A stretch of DNA of 64,000 bases from positions 64,850,001 through 64,914,000 of the forward strand of contig NC_133030.1 of the NCBI RefSeq assembly GCF_048771995.1, written 5' to 3'. A model generated the notes under the pieces. That model was not told the origin of the DNA, ran no database searches, and saw nothing but the letters and a program-made list of their open reading frames with translations. Numbering within the stretch: position 1 is the first letter of the stretch; every line of letters begins with the position of its first letter. This document shows, one piece after another, positions 35,053-45,349 of this stretch. The position numbers and the translations under genes are program-made. The stretch comes from Taeniopygia guttata. Taxonomy: Eukaryota; Chordata; Aves; Passeriformes; Estrildidae.

Positions 35053-36660
35053 ACCCCAAATCCCCCAAAAATCCCCCCAAACCTCAGACATCCCCCAAAA
35101 ATCCCCTAAATTTCAAATTCCCAAACCCCCCCCCCAAACCCCCCCAAAAAACACTAGACCTCAAAAAAACCCAAAACCCCAAAATCCTCCAAAAATCCCC
35201 AAATCCCAAACCCCCAAATCCCCTACATCCCCAAAACCCCCAAATATTCCCCAAAAATCCCCTCAATTCCAAAATCCCAAACCCCAAAAATCCCCCAGAT
35301 CCCAAACCCCCAAAATCCCCTAAAAATCCCCCCTGAAGTCCCCCAAATCCCCAAAACCCCCCAAATATCCCCCCCAAAAATCCCCCAAACCCCAAAATCC
35401 TCCAAAAATCCCCAAATCCCAAACCCCAAAATCCCCTAAATCCCCCCAAACCCCAAAATGCTCCAAAAATTCCCCAAAAATCCCCTAAATCCAAAATCCC
35501 AAACCCCAAAAATCCCCTAAATCCCAAAATCCTCCAAAAATCCCCCAAAAATCCCCAAAATCCCAAACACCCAAATCCCCTACATCCCCAAAAACCCCAA
35601 ATATTCCCCAAAAATCCCCTCAATTCCAAAATCCCAAACCCCAAAAATCCCCCAGATCCCAAACCCCCAAAATCCCCTAAAAATCCCCCCTGAAGTCCCC
35701 CAAATCCCCAAAACCCCCCAAATATCCCCCCCAAAAATCCCCCAAACCCCAAAATCCTCCAAAAATCCCCAAATCCCAAACCCCAAAATCCCCTAAATCC
35801 CCCCAAACCCCAAAATGCTCCAAAAATCCCCCAAAAATCCCCTAAATCCCCAAATCCTCCAAAAATCCCCGAAAAATCCCCAAAATCCCAAACACCCAAA
35901 TCCCCTACATCCCCAAAAACCCCAAATATTCCCCAAAAATCCCCTCAATTCCAAAATCCCAAACCCCAAAAATCCCCCAGATCCCAAACCCCCAAAATCC
36001 CCTAAAAATCCCCCCTGAAGTCCCCCAAATCCCCAAAACCCCCCAAATATCCCCCCAAAAATCCCCCAAACCCCAAAATCCTCCAAAAATCCCCAAATCC
36101 CAAACCCCAAAATCCCCTAAATCCCCCCAAACCCCAAAATGCTCCAAAAATCCCCCAAAAATCCCCTAAATCCAAAATCCCAAACCCCAAAAATCCCCTA
36201 AATCCCAAAATCCTCCAAAAATCCCCCAAAAATCCCCAAAATCCCAAACCCCCAAATCCCCTACATCCCCAAAAACCCCAAATATTCCCCAAAAATCCCC
36301 TCAATTCCAAAATCCCAAACCCCAAAAATCCCCCAGATCCCAAACCCCCAAAATCCCCTAAAAATCCCCCCTGAAGTCCCCCAAATCCCCAAAACCCCCC
36401 AAATATCCCCCCCAAAAATCCCCCAAACCCCAAAATCCTCCAAAAATCCCCAAATCCCAAACCCCAAAATCCCCTAAATCCCCCCAAACCCCAAAATGCT
36501 CCAAAAATCCCCCAAAAATCCCCTAAATCCAAAATCCCTAACCCCAAAAATCCCCTAAATCCCAAAATCCTCCAAAAATCCCCCAAAAATCCCCAAAATC
36601 CCAAACACCCAAATCCCCTAAATCCCAAAAAAACCCAAATATTCCCCAAAAATCCCCTAA
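35053..36660. repeat. Nested 357-bp minisatellite, unit 1 (four copies)
   Basis: The C/A-rich + strand is made of short words such as CCCCAAAATCCTCC, AAAATCCCCAAATCCC and CCCCTAAATCCCC. These form a longer repeat of 357 bp, marked by the word CCCTACATCCCC at 35,221, 35,578, 35,903 and 36,259. The third interval is only 325 bp because of an internal loss. The minus strand is open in several phases with GFWGFLGDF-like repeats, which is a composition effect. The tract sits between the exon-1 donor and an acceptor, so it is probably intronic. Confidence 0.93.
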
Positions 36661-36737
36661 ATTGGGGATTTGGGAATTTTGGGATTTGGGAATTCCCACC
36701 CCTCCCCCCTCCCTCATTCCCGTTTTTTTTTTTTCAG

Positions 36738-37470
36738 CTCCCGCTGGGAATTCCGGACCCCCCCGCCCAAACGGCTCCGAGCAGCTCCAGAAAACACCCA
36801 AAAAAATTCCCAAAATTCCCAGGAAATCGTGGAGAAAGCGGCGCCGGCCCGGAGGCTGCAGATCCCCGCCGGAAATCCGGGAATTCCGACAGGAAATTCA
36901 GGAATTCTGGCGGAAAATTCAGGAATTCCAGAAAGAAATTCGGGAATTCCAGTTGGAAATTCAGGAATTCCAACGGGAAATTCGGGACTCCTGGCTGGAA
37001 ATGCAGGAATGGCATCAGGAAATCCGGGAATTCTGTCAGGAAATCCGGGAATTCCGGGAATCCCGGTGCGTTCCCAACTTTCCGTGGCTCAGTTTTACGG
37101 GAGCCGGAATTACCGGGACCCCCCGGAGCGGAAACGGCTCCGGGAGCTGCTGGGGCACGGAGAGATCCCGGAAAAAACCCGGAATTCCGGGAATTCCGAC
37201 AGGAAATTCCGGAATCCCGGCGGGAAATCCGGGGATTCCGCCAGGAAATCCGGGAATTCCGCCAGGAAATCTGGGAATTCTGCCAGGAAGGGCAGCTCCA
37301 AAGGCAAAGGGAGCAGCGGGAATTCCCGGAATTCCAGGCTGGGGAATTCCAGGATTGAGAATTCCCAGATTTCCAATGTTGAGAACTCCCGGAATTCCAG
37401 GATGGGGAATTCCCGGATTTCCGGGATTGGGAATTCCTGCAGAATTCCAGGATGAAGAATTCCCTCATTT
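36738..37470 (+). other. Heptad-repeat exon-like segment, unit 1
   Basis: A long poly-T tract and CAG acceptor (36,722-36,737) open the segment. In one frame a basic stretch (TPKKIPKIPRKSWRKRRRP) is followed at 36,875-37,063 by exactly nine seven-residue repeats of the type IREFRQE / IQEFQKE, with I and F in the a and d positions. This would form a coiled coil. DNA repeats of 21 bp built on GGAATTCC cause it. The same DNA is open in the other two frames (NSGIPTG-type and KSGNSDRKF-type repeats), and a second heptad run (REIREFRQE) appears further on in a different frame. Coding is therefore unproven. No family was recognised. Confidence 0.45.
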
Positions 37471-37480
37471 GCTTTGATAG

Positions 37481-38593
37481 ACTTTCCTGCCCCTGGCACA
37501 GAGGGAGGGGCTATAAACCAAATTGTCATTACAAATCTGTCTGAAAAGGACCTAAAATTAGATGCCATGAAAATGGCTCTGGGAATCCCCAAAGTCCCAG
37601 CTACGGTAAGAATCAGACTTTGTGCCTCTGTCCTGGAAGAGCACAGCACTGCAATGCATCCTAACACATTTTGCAACCTTCTAACAGATATATTTCATCT
37701 CATGCAAGAAGACAGATGAGTAATTCCCAGGAGCTTCATGCAAAATTGGCCCTAAAGCAGATCCCAGTAGGCATCAAGGTAAGCAAAGAAATGTAGCCCT
37801 TTCCATTTTAGCCAGCTGCAGTTGACAACAGATTTCAAATTTAGACTTCAAACATTCTCATGAAGAAATTAACCCTTAGGTTGTTGTGGCTTTACTGTGA
37901 TCCATGTAAAATAGCACCTTTTCCTTGTGCATTTTTTTTAACACAACACTTTTTTTTTTTATTTTTTCCTTGCTAGGCTGGATTCTGTATGCTGCAAGGC
38001 TGTCATATCAGGATATGCTGCAAAAGAGTTTGTTGCATCTTCTTCCTGAAAAGTTGGTGGAGTTTCTCTCTATGCAGAGGGTACAACATTTATGGTCAGG
38101 ACAGGGTTTTCTTGCTTTGTGGTTTTCTTGCTGCTGCTGCTGCTTTTAAAGGGGTCAACACTCTTAGCTCCAGGAAACTGAAACTAAATGTGAGCAGGGA
38201 CTGGAGGAAGGAAGCAGGGAGGATCCACTACAAGATTCCAAAAACTAAATAAAGCAGGATTCAACTGCCAGTGGCTGAATAGCAGCAATTTATGAGCTGT
38301 TCCTCAAAAGCCCCAGACAAGCACCAAGTCCTGTGGGAAGCTGGAGATTGACAGAAGACACCTCCAGAAGAGTCTGCTGTTGAAATTTCCTTTAAGCCTT
38401 TTTGGTTTTTTTTTTTTTTTTCAGGTGGATCATCCAGACCTGGCAAATGCATAAGGTCAGCCCTTGGAAGAGCAAAAAGCTCTCGCCAAGAAAACCAAAC
38501 GAGTGGCTGAAATCTGTCCATTTGTCTGCCTGTCTTTTTGGCCTTGGATTACTGTGCTTTTCAAAGCTATTCTTTCATAACTTGGATAAAAAG
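37481..38593 (+). pseudogene. Cluster of splice-flanked open segments, unit 1
   Basis: Four segments lie between AG and GT sites. 37,481-37,605 is open as INQIVITNLSEKDLKLDAMK and KMALGIPKVPAT. 37,688-37,778 is open as ISSHARRQMSNSQELHAKLA. 37,977-38,080 is open as YQDMLQKSLLHLLPEKLVEF. 38,425-38,593 reads VDHPDLANA, a TAA, then QPLEEQKALAKKTKRVAEI in the same frame. These peptides look like real protein. The second and fourth segments join in phase, but the first and third do not fit their neighbours, and the fourth carries the in-frame stop. Most likely they are exons of a decayed host gene, still transcribable. I could not name the gene. The same state is repeated in all units, so the decay preceded amplification. 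Confidence 0.45.
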
Positions 38594-40239
38594 GTAAATG
38601 TTTCATATAGCCCCGCAAGTAGTAATCATCCTGTCCATGCAAAAAAAACCTGCTGCCTGAGGGATGGGCCCCAAACCAGAGGTGTTTCTCATTTACCTAC
38701 AAAGCGTCTGGCTTTAGCATGTGTAGTCAGTTTTTGTGAACATGTGAGTCCATTGCCTGCTCTAACAGAGTTAGTGACTTACTTTCAGTGGTTGTAGAGA
38801 GTTTCCCTGAAACAGCACTGTTTGTAGTCCACTGTGTGACTTAGGAGACACAATAGCCAGACAATTCTGCAAGTGTAATATAACTGTATGTGGCGTTCCC
38901 AGAAAATGCTCTGAAGTCTTCTCTCCGTTGCACCATGGTGATAAAAACCACTGCTGCTTTTCAAGCTCCACGAGGCCATGCTGTGCTGTGCTGAAAGGGA
39001 TAGAAAAGCCAATTAGCTCTGAAAAGTGAAGGGCAGGCAGAGAGGGGTGCTCTGGCCTGGAATTCCCTCCCTTTGGCAGCAGCAAAGGTCAGCTGTGCAG
39101 CCAAATTTCAGTGACCACATGTGGATCCAGCTTGTGCGTGTTGCCAGCTATCTGCACAGGGAGTGGGAGAGGGTGGGGAGGAAGAATTGATTCTGGAAGG
39201 GGAAAGCCTGAGTTAAAGGGAAAAGTGGAGTGAAATGTGACAGCTGGGATTTCCAGAAGATAGTTTGATGGATGCTGGCCATCCAGCTTCCCTAGAACTC
39301 TTTATCAGTAACACCCTCTATATCTCCCTGAGTGACTTTTAGCCTGTCTGGCAGTTTTCAGCATCAGTGTGTGAGCGAAAAGAGGTGGAAGGCAGTTCTC
39401 TCTGATTTGGCAGCTCTGGGACTTTGTGCTGCTGGCTGAGGGTCTGGATTTCTCAGGAACTTCCTGGCTACCTGTGGCTCCCACAGGCTTGTAGGACTGG
39501 GCTTAGAGAAACCCTGAGCTGCCCGATGTCTGCTCTTGCTGCAGCTCTTCTGAATAGTCCTGGGTGTGGATGTGAGCCTGCAGTCCTTGGGAGGCAGAAT
39601 TCACTCCACAATCCCAAGGGGCTTGCTCTATCTGTCAGTGCAGGCCAGCTGTGGGAATCCTCCAAGTCCCTTTATCCTGTTCTGTGTGTCAAGGCCCTGT
39701 GGCTGACCACGAGTGCCCCGAGCTGCCATGGACCCTTCTTGCAAGGGCAATTGTTTTCAGAGTCAGCGTAGGTGCTGGCTACCTTTGGAAAAGTGTGAAT
39801 ACCCCGGGGAAATCCATGGGGCAGACACCTTGGGCCATACTGTGTGCTGGCACCATCAGCTGGCATGATACAGACAGAGGTGCTTTGCTTTTGGTGTGAA
39901 ACTTTGGTAATGGTGAGACTTCTTGGTTAGGTCAGAAGGTTTTAGAGGGAAATGTCCACTCACGTGATCAAAAGAGAAGATCCTGGCATGGTTAAAAATG
40001 GGAAACAGTGAGCTTGTAGGTTTAGGTGATCTGCTTGTGGTCATTCTTCAGACTTTTAATATTCATGCAGAAGTTTGGCAGAAACAGGAAACTTATGTGT
40101 AGACCAAAATCAGTTCAGCTTCTACAGTAAATGGTATTAACTGGTGTTATGTAGCTTTGACCCTTTGGAGAGATCTAAATCTGGCCTTTCCCAAGTTCTG
40201 ATGGAGTAAAATAACTGTTTCCCAGTCTTTTATTTGCAG
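38594..40239. other. Unit 1 right part, no gene recognised
   Basis: About 1.65 kb of ordinary mixed-composition DNA with no open frame over 115 codons and no recognisable domain. Equivalent stretches are 45,350-46,995, 53,531-55,176 and 61,370-63,015. Differences between units are few: for example unit 1 has CCCTGAAACAGC at 38,803 where the other three have CACTAAAACAGC. Confidence 0.6.
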
Positions 40240-40284
40240 ATGCTCTAAATACTGTTGCTGGGGATCTATATAAAAAATTCAAAG
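40240..40284 (+). other. 45-bp exon-like segment, unit 1
   Basis: A textbook acceptor (CTTTTATTTGCAG) and donor (AAAG/GTAAGT) enclose 45 bp that read ALNTVAGDLYKKFK in one frame. Copies lie at 46,996-47,040, 55,177-55,221 and 63,016-63,060. The donor side (TCAAAGGTAAGTAA) is also kept in the diverged copy near 21,779. It could be the final recognised exon of the unit, or a splice donor leading into the next promoter region. Confidence 0.4.
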
Positions 40285-40354
40285 GTAAGTAAAAATAAGT
40301 ATTAGCAGTATGTGTGAAATATAATATAAATAATAATTTGTCTATCTTGCTACC

Positions 40355-40356
<2 letters not shown>

Positions 40357-40394
<38 letters not shown>

Positions 40395-40401
40395 ATATAT
40401 T
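40357..40401. repeat. (TA)n microsatellite, unit 1
   Basis: An alternating TA run followed by TGATATATATTTC. It lies just after the 45-bp exon-like segment. Confidence 0.9.
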
Positions 40402-41067
40402 TCTAAATACGTCACTATAAAGTAGAAATGCAAATGTGACTATAATGATGAAAACAATATATAAATATTCGAGTATCGTTTAAAGAAGGGGCTTTTTTTT
40501 GCTTTTTATTTGGTTAGAGGCAGGGTTTTAATGGAAGAAAAATGAATATACCTTTTATTTTGATATCATTCTAAATATAGAAATATATATTCAATGTATG
40601 CAGAGATTTTTCTATTCTATCTCTTCTGAATATTTATTTTCATTTCTATTTTATACTTTCATATAACACCATACATCAATCTACATTTTAAACGTAAATT
40701 TGAATATAAATGCGAAATATAGAGATAAATTTAAACGCAGTTTAAAAGAAAAGGGGTTTTTAAAAGATTTTTACTTGGATAGAGGCAGGGGTTTATTTTA
40801 AGCAATATAAACCTTTTAGAAATAGAAATCTATCTATAGAAATATGTAAGCAATGTATTAAGCAATGCATAAAAATATAAATTGTAATAAAGGAATAAAT
40901 GTAAGAAATTATAAAAATACAATTACACATCAATATACGTTATAAATCCGAATGTGAATATAAATATGAAAAATATAAAAATAAAAGAGCTTGAAATGCA
41001 GTTTAAAAGAGAAGGTTTTTGCTTTTGGTTCCTGTTGGGTTAGAGGCAGGGGTTTTTCTGCTGGCGT
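40402..41067. repeat. AT-rich module of ~260-bp degenerate repeats before the unit 2 promoter
   Basis: Three diverged repeats are marked by a core of the type GTTTAAA(A)GA-AGGGG...GGTTAGAGGCAGGGTTTT: near 40,478-40,530, 40,738-40,796 and 40,999-41,056, about 260 bp apart. Between cores lies TATA-rich filler with words such as TATAGAAATATGTAAGCAATG. The last core runs straight into the CpG island. Equivalent modules are listed separately. Confidence 0.8.
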
Positions 41068-41913
41068 TCTTTTCCGCGCGGGATGTTTTGGGGCATTTGC
41101 TGCAGGGCAGGTTCCGGAGGGCATCGCGCCCGTTCTTTTCTGCCGCCGGCCCCGCCCGCGGCCCCGAGGCGAGCGGCGGCCCCCGGCGGTGGCGGGCGGC
41201 AGTGCTGCCGCCCTGTGGGCAGAGGGCGGTACTGCAGCCCGCCGCCCGCGGCCGCCATCTTGGGAGTGGCTTGTCGCGGACTCGCTTGACCTTCTCGAGA
41301 TGGCGCGAAAAAGAGGACGTCGGCATTCGAGGACCCGTGTCTGTTTTTTCTACACTGCCTGAATTGTCCCCAACGCCGGCGCCCCCCGACGGGATTTTCC
41401 GCGGCGGTTCCGGTGCCGTGCACAGGGGCTGTGGGGTCAGCAGCACCGCGAGCGTGCGGGTTTTTGGCGGGGGCCGACGGGCATCGGCGTAATACGCCTC
41501 TCTCCGTCCAGGTCCCCACGGGCCGCCATCTTGCGAGTCCCTGGTGGCGGGCTCGCTTGAAAAGTGCTGCCCCCATTGTGGGCAGAGGGCGGTACTGCAG
41601 CCGCCGGTGCCGGGGCGGGAGCGCGCGGCGAGCGGCGCGCGGGGCGGTGTCTGTGAGCGCAGGGCGGGGGGCGGCGGCGGCTCGGGCGGCCCGAGCCTCA
41701 AAAACAAGCTCTGGTCAGGAAACAGGCTTGGTGCTTTGCGCGCAGAAGAGGAATTTCCAGTGCGCATGCGCCTAGCGGCCATGACACTGTACGGAAAATG
41801 GAACTCTGCTGTAGGAAGGCGGCCATGATGCTGTACGGAAATTCCAGTGCGCATGCGCAAAGCGGGCGTACGGCAAAGGGAACCGCGCATGCGCACTGCG
41901 TGGGGGGGGAGAA
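41068..41913 (+). promoter_or_regulatory. CpG-island promoter of unit 2
   Basis: Same arrangement as in unit 1 at an offset of 7,083 bp. The YY1-type, E2F-like and NRF1 sites are all preserved. One visible difference is GAATTGTCCCC in place of GAATCGTCCCC near 41,363. Confidence 0.8.
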
Positions 41914-41922
41914 CCTTGCCAT

Positions 41923-42124
41923 CTGTTTTTTGGGGGTTTGGGATTTTTGGAAATTTGGTGTTTTGGGAGTTTGGGGGGTTTTGGGGATTTGGGAATTTGG
42001 GGTTTGGGATTTTGGGGATTTGGGGATTTGGGGTTCGGGTTCCCGGGATCCCGGCCCTGCTCAGCCTCTCCCGGATCCGCAGCAGCTCCGGAACCGCCTC
42101 GAAACGGAGCCGGGACCCGCCCGG
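41923..42124 (+). other. G-rich tract and exon-1-like segment, unit 2
   Basis: Equivalent of 34,840-35,041, with donor GTGAGC at 42,125. One substitution (GAGCCGGGACCC in place of GAGCCGAGACCC) is shared by units 2, 3 and 4, so unit 1 is the exception. Confidence 0.5.
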
Positions 42125-42136
42125 GTGAGCCTGAAA

Positions 42137-43418
42137 CCCCAAATCCCCCAAAAATCCCCCCAAACCTCAGACATCCCCCAAAAATCCCCTAAATTTCAAA
42201 TTCCCAACCCCCCCCCCAAACCCCCCCAAAAAACACTAGACCTCAAAAAAACCCAAAACCCCAAAATCCTCCAAAAATCCCCAAATCCCAAACCCCCAAA
42301 TCCCCTACATCCCCAAAAACCCCAAATATTCCCCAAAAATCCCCTCAATTCCAAAATCCCAAACCCCAAAAATCCCCCAGATCCCAAACCCCCAAAATCC
42401 CCTAAAAATCCCCCCTGAAGTCCCCCAAATCCCCAAAACCCCCCAAATATCCCCCCCAAAAATCCCCCAAACCCCAAAATCCTCCAAAAATCCCCAAATC
42501 CCAAACCCCAAAATCCCCTAAATCCCCCCAAACCCCAAAATGCTCCAAAAATCCCCCAAAAATCCCCTAAATCCAAAATCCCAAACCCCAAAAATCCCCT
42601 AAATCCCCAAATCCTCCAAAAATCCCCGAAAAATCCCCAAAATCCCAAACACCCAAATCCCCTACATCCCCAAAAACCCCAAATATTCCCCAAAAATCCC
42701 CTCAATTCCAAAATCCCAAACCCCAAAAATCCCCCAGATCCCAAACCCCCAAAATCCCCTAAAAATCCCCCCTGAAGTCCCCCAAATCCCCAAAACCCCC
42801 CAAATATCCCCCCAAAAATCCTCCAAACCCCAAAATCCTCCAAAAATCCCCAAATCCCAAACCCCAAAATCCCCTAAATCCCCCCAAACCCCAAAATGCT
42901 CCAAAAATCCCCCAAAAATCCCCTAAATCCAAAATCCCAAACCCCAAAAATCCCCTAAATCCCAAAATCCTCCAAAAATCCCCCAAAAATCCCCAAAATC
43001 CCAAACCCCCAAATCCCCTACATCCCCAAAAACCCCAAATATTCCCCAAAAATCCCCTCAATTCCAAAATCCCAAACCCCAAAAATCCCCCAGATCCCAA
43101 ACCCCCAAAATCCCCTAAAAATCCCCCCTGAAGTCCCCCAAATCCCCAAAACCCCCCAAATATCCCCCCCAAAAATCCCCCAAACCCCAAAATCCTCCAA
43201 AAATCCCCAAATCCCAAACCCCAAAATCCCCTAAATCCCCCCAAACCCCAAAATGCTCCAAAAATCCCCCAAAAATCCCCTAAATCCAAAATCCCTAACC
43301 CCAAAAATCCCCTAAATCCCAAAATCCTCCAAAAATCCCCCAAAAATCCCCAAAATCCCAAACACCCAAATCCCCTAAATCCCAAAAAAACCCAAATATT
43401 CCCCAAAAATCCCCTAAA
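42137..43418. repeat. Nested 357-bp minisatellite, unit 2 (three copies)
   Basis: Marker word CCCTACATCCCC at about 42,303, 42,660 and 43,016. The second copy has the shortened form AAATCCCCAAATCCTCC near 42,601, which resembles the altered third copy of unit 1, and a private CCTCCAAACCCC near 42,820. Confidence 0.93.
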
Positions 43419-43494
43419 TTGGGGATTTGGGAATTTTGGGATTTGGGAATTCCCACCCCTCCCCCCTCCCTCATTCCCGTTTTTTTTTTTTCAG

Positions 43495-44227
43495 CTCCCG
43501 CTGGGAATTCCGGACCCCCCCGCCCAAACGGCTCCGAGCAGCTCCAGAAAACACCCAAAAAAATTCCCAAAATTCCCAGGAAATCGTGGAGAAAGCGGCG
43601 CCGGCCCGGAGGCTGCAGATCCCCGCCGGAAATCCGGGAATTCCGACAGGAAATTCAGGAATTCTGGCGGAAAATTCAGGAATTCCAGAAAGAAATTCGG
43701 GAATTCCAGTTGGAAATTCAGGAATTCCAACGGGAAATTCGGGACTCCTGGCTGGAAATGCAGGAATGGCATCAGGAAATCCGGGAATTCTGTCAGGAAA
43801 TCCGGGAATTCCGGGAATCCCGGTGCGTTCCCAACTTTCCGTGGCTCAGTTTTACGGGAGCCGGAATTACCGGGACCCCCCGGAGCGGAAACGGCTCCGG
43901 GAGCTGCTGGGGCACGGAGAGATCCCGGAAAAAACCCGGAATTCCGGGAATTCCGACAGGAAATTCCGGAATCCCGGCGGGAAATCCGGGGATTCCGCCA
44001 GGAAATCCGGGAATTACGCCAGGAAATCTGGGAATTCTGCCAGGAAGGGCAGCTCCAAAGGCAAAGGGAGCAGCGGGAATTCCCGGAATTCCAGGCTGGG
44101 GAATTCCAGGATTGAGAATTCCCAGATTTCCAATGTTGAGAACTCCCGGAATTCCAGGATGGGGAATTCCCGGATTTCCGGGATTGGGAATTCCTGCAGA
44201 ATTCCAGGATGAAGAATTCCCTCATTT
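43495..44227 (+). other. Heptad-repeat exon-like segment, unit 2
   Basis: Same segment, with the nine heptads at 43,632-43,820 unchanged. Near 44,013 a private substitution gives GGGAATTACGCC where unit 1 has GGGAATTCCGCC. Confidence 0.45.
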
Positions 44228-44237
44228 GCTTTGATAG

Positions 44238-45349
44238 ACTTTCCTGCCCCTGGCACAGAGGGAGGGGCTATAAACCAAATTGTCATTACAAATCTGTCTG
44301 AAAAGGACCTAAAATTAGATGCCATGAAAATGGCTCTGGGAATCCCCAAAGTCCCAGCTACGGTAAGAATCAGACTTTGTGCCTCTGTCCTGGAAGAGCA
44401 CAGCACTGCAATGCATCCTAACACATTTTGCAACCTTCTAACAGATATATTTCATCTCATGCAAGAAGACAGATGAGTAATTCCCAGGAGCTTCATGCAA
44501 AATTGGCCCTAAAGCAGATCCCAGTAGGCATCAAGGTAAGCAAAGAAATGTAGCCCTTTCCATTTTAGCCAGCTGCAGTTGACAACAGATTTCAAATTTA
44601 GACTTCAAACATTCTCATGAAGAAATTAACCCTTAGGTTGTTGTGGCTTTACTGTGATCCATGTAAAATAGCACCTTTTCCTTGTGCATTTTTTTTAACA
44701 CAACACTTTTTTTTTTTTTTTTTTCCTTGCTAGGCTGGATTCTGTATGCTGCAAGGCTGTCATATCAGGATATGCTGCAAAAGAGTTTGTTGCATCTTCT
44801 TCCTGAAAAGTTGGTGGAGTTTCTCTCTATGCAGAGGGTACAACATTTATGGTCAGGACAGGGTTTTCTTGCTTTGTGGTTTTCTTGCTGCTGCTGCTGC
44901 TTTTAAAGGGGTCAACACTCTTAGCTCCAGGAAACTGAAACTAAATGTGAGCAGGGACTGGAGGAAGGAAGCAGGGAGGATCCACTACAAGATTCCAAAA
45001 ACTAAATAAAGCAGGATTCAACTGCCAGTGGCTGAATAGCAGCAATTTATGAGCTGTTCCTCAAAAGCCCCAGACAAGCACCAAGTCCTGTGGGAAGCTG
45101 GAGATTGACAGAAGACACCTCCAGAAGAGTCTGCTGTTGAAATTTCCTTTAAGCCTTTTTGGTTTTTTTTTTTTTTTCAGGTGGATCATCCAGACCTGGC
45201 AAATGCATAAGGTCAGCCCTTGGAAGAGCAAAAAGCTCTCGCCAAGAAAACCAAACGAGTGGCTGAAATCTGTCCATTTGTCTGCCTGTCTTTTTGGCCT
45301 TGGATTACTGTGCTTTTCAAAGCTATTCTTTCATAACTTGGATAAAAAG
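44238..45349 (+). pseudogene. Cluster of splice-flanked open segments, unit 2
   Basis: Equivalent segments at 44,238-44,362, 44,445-44,535, 44,734-44,837 and 45,181-45,349 with the same splice sites and the same in-frame TAA in the last. The polypyrimidine tract before the third is an uninterrupted T run here. Confidence 0.45.

Larger units (their letters stand above)
33847..40929. repeat. Macrosatellite unit 1 (7,083 bp)
   Basis: The unit is defined from the word ATATACGTTATAAATCCG to its next occurrence at 40,930. The order within is promoter, G-rich tract, exon-1-like segment, nested 357-bp minisatellite (four copies, one shortened by about 32 bp), heptad-repeat exon, five short splice-flanked segments, AT microsatellite and AT module. 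Unit boundaries are arbitrary, since the array is circularly permutable. Confidence 0.95.

Noticed and set aside
33920-35080. 386-codon minus-strand frame across the promoter (and equivalents in units 2-4)
   Set aside because: It runs antisense through CpG-rich DNA where stops are rare, has no recognisable domain, and crosses the exon-1 donor and G-rich tract.
35084-35899. Minus-strand open frames rich in GFWGFLGDF repeats
   Set aside because: They follow the composition of the C/A-rich minisatellite, are open in several phases, and are cut or extended by repeat-number changes.
35053-36660. CCCCAAAA-like words resembling ciliate telomeres
   Set aside because: The true period is 357 bp with irregular 8-14 bp words, located between splice sites inside each unit; not telomeric.
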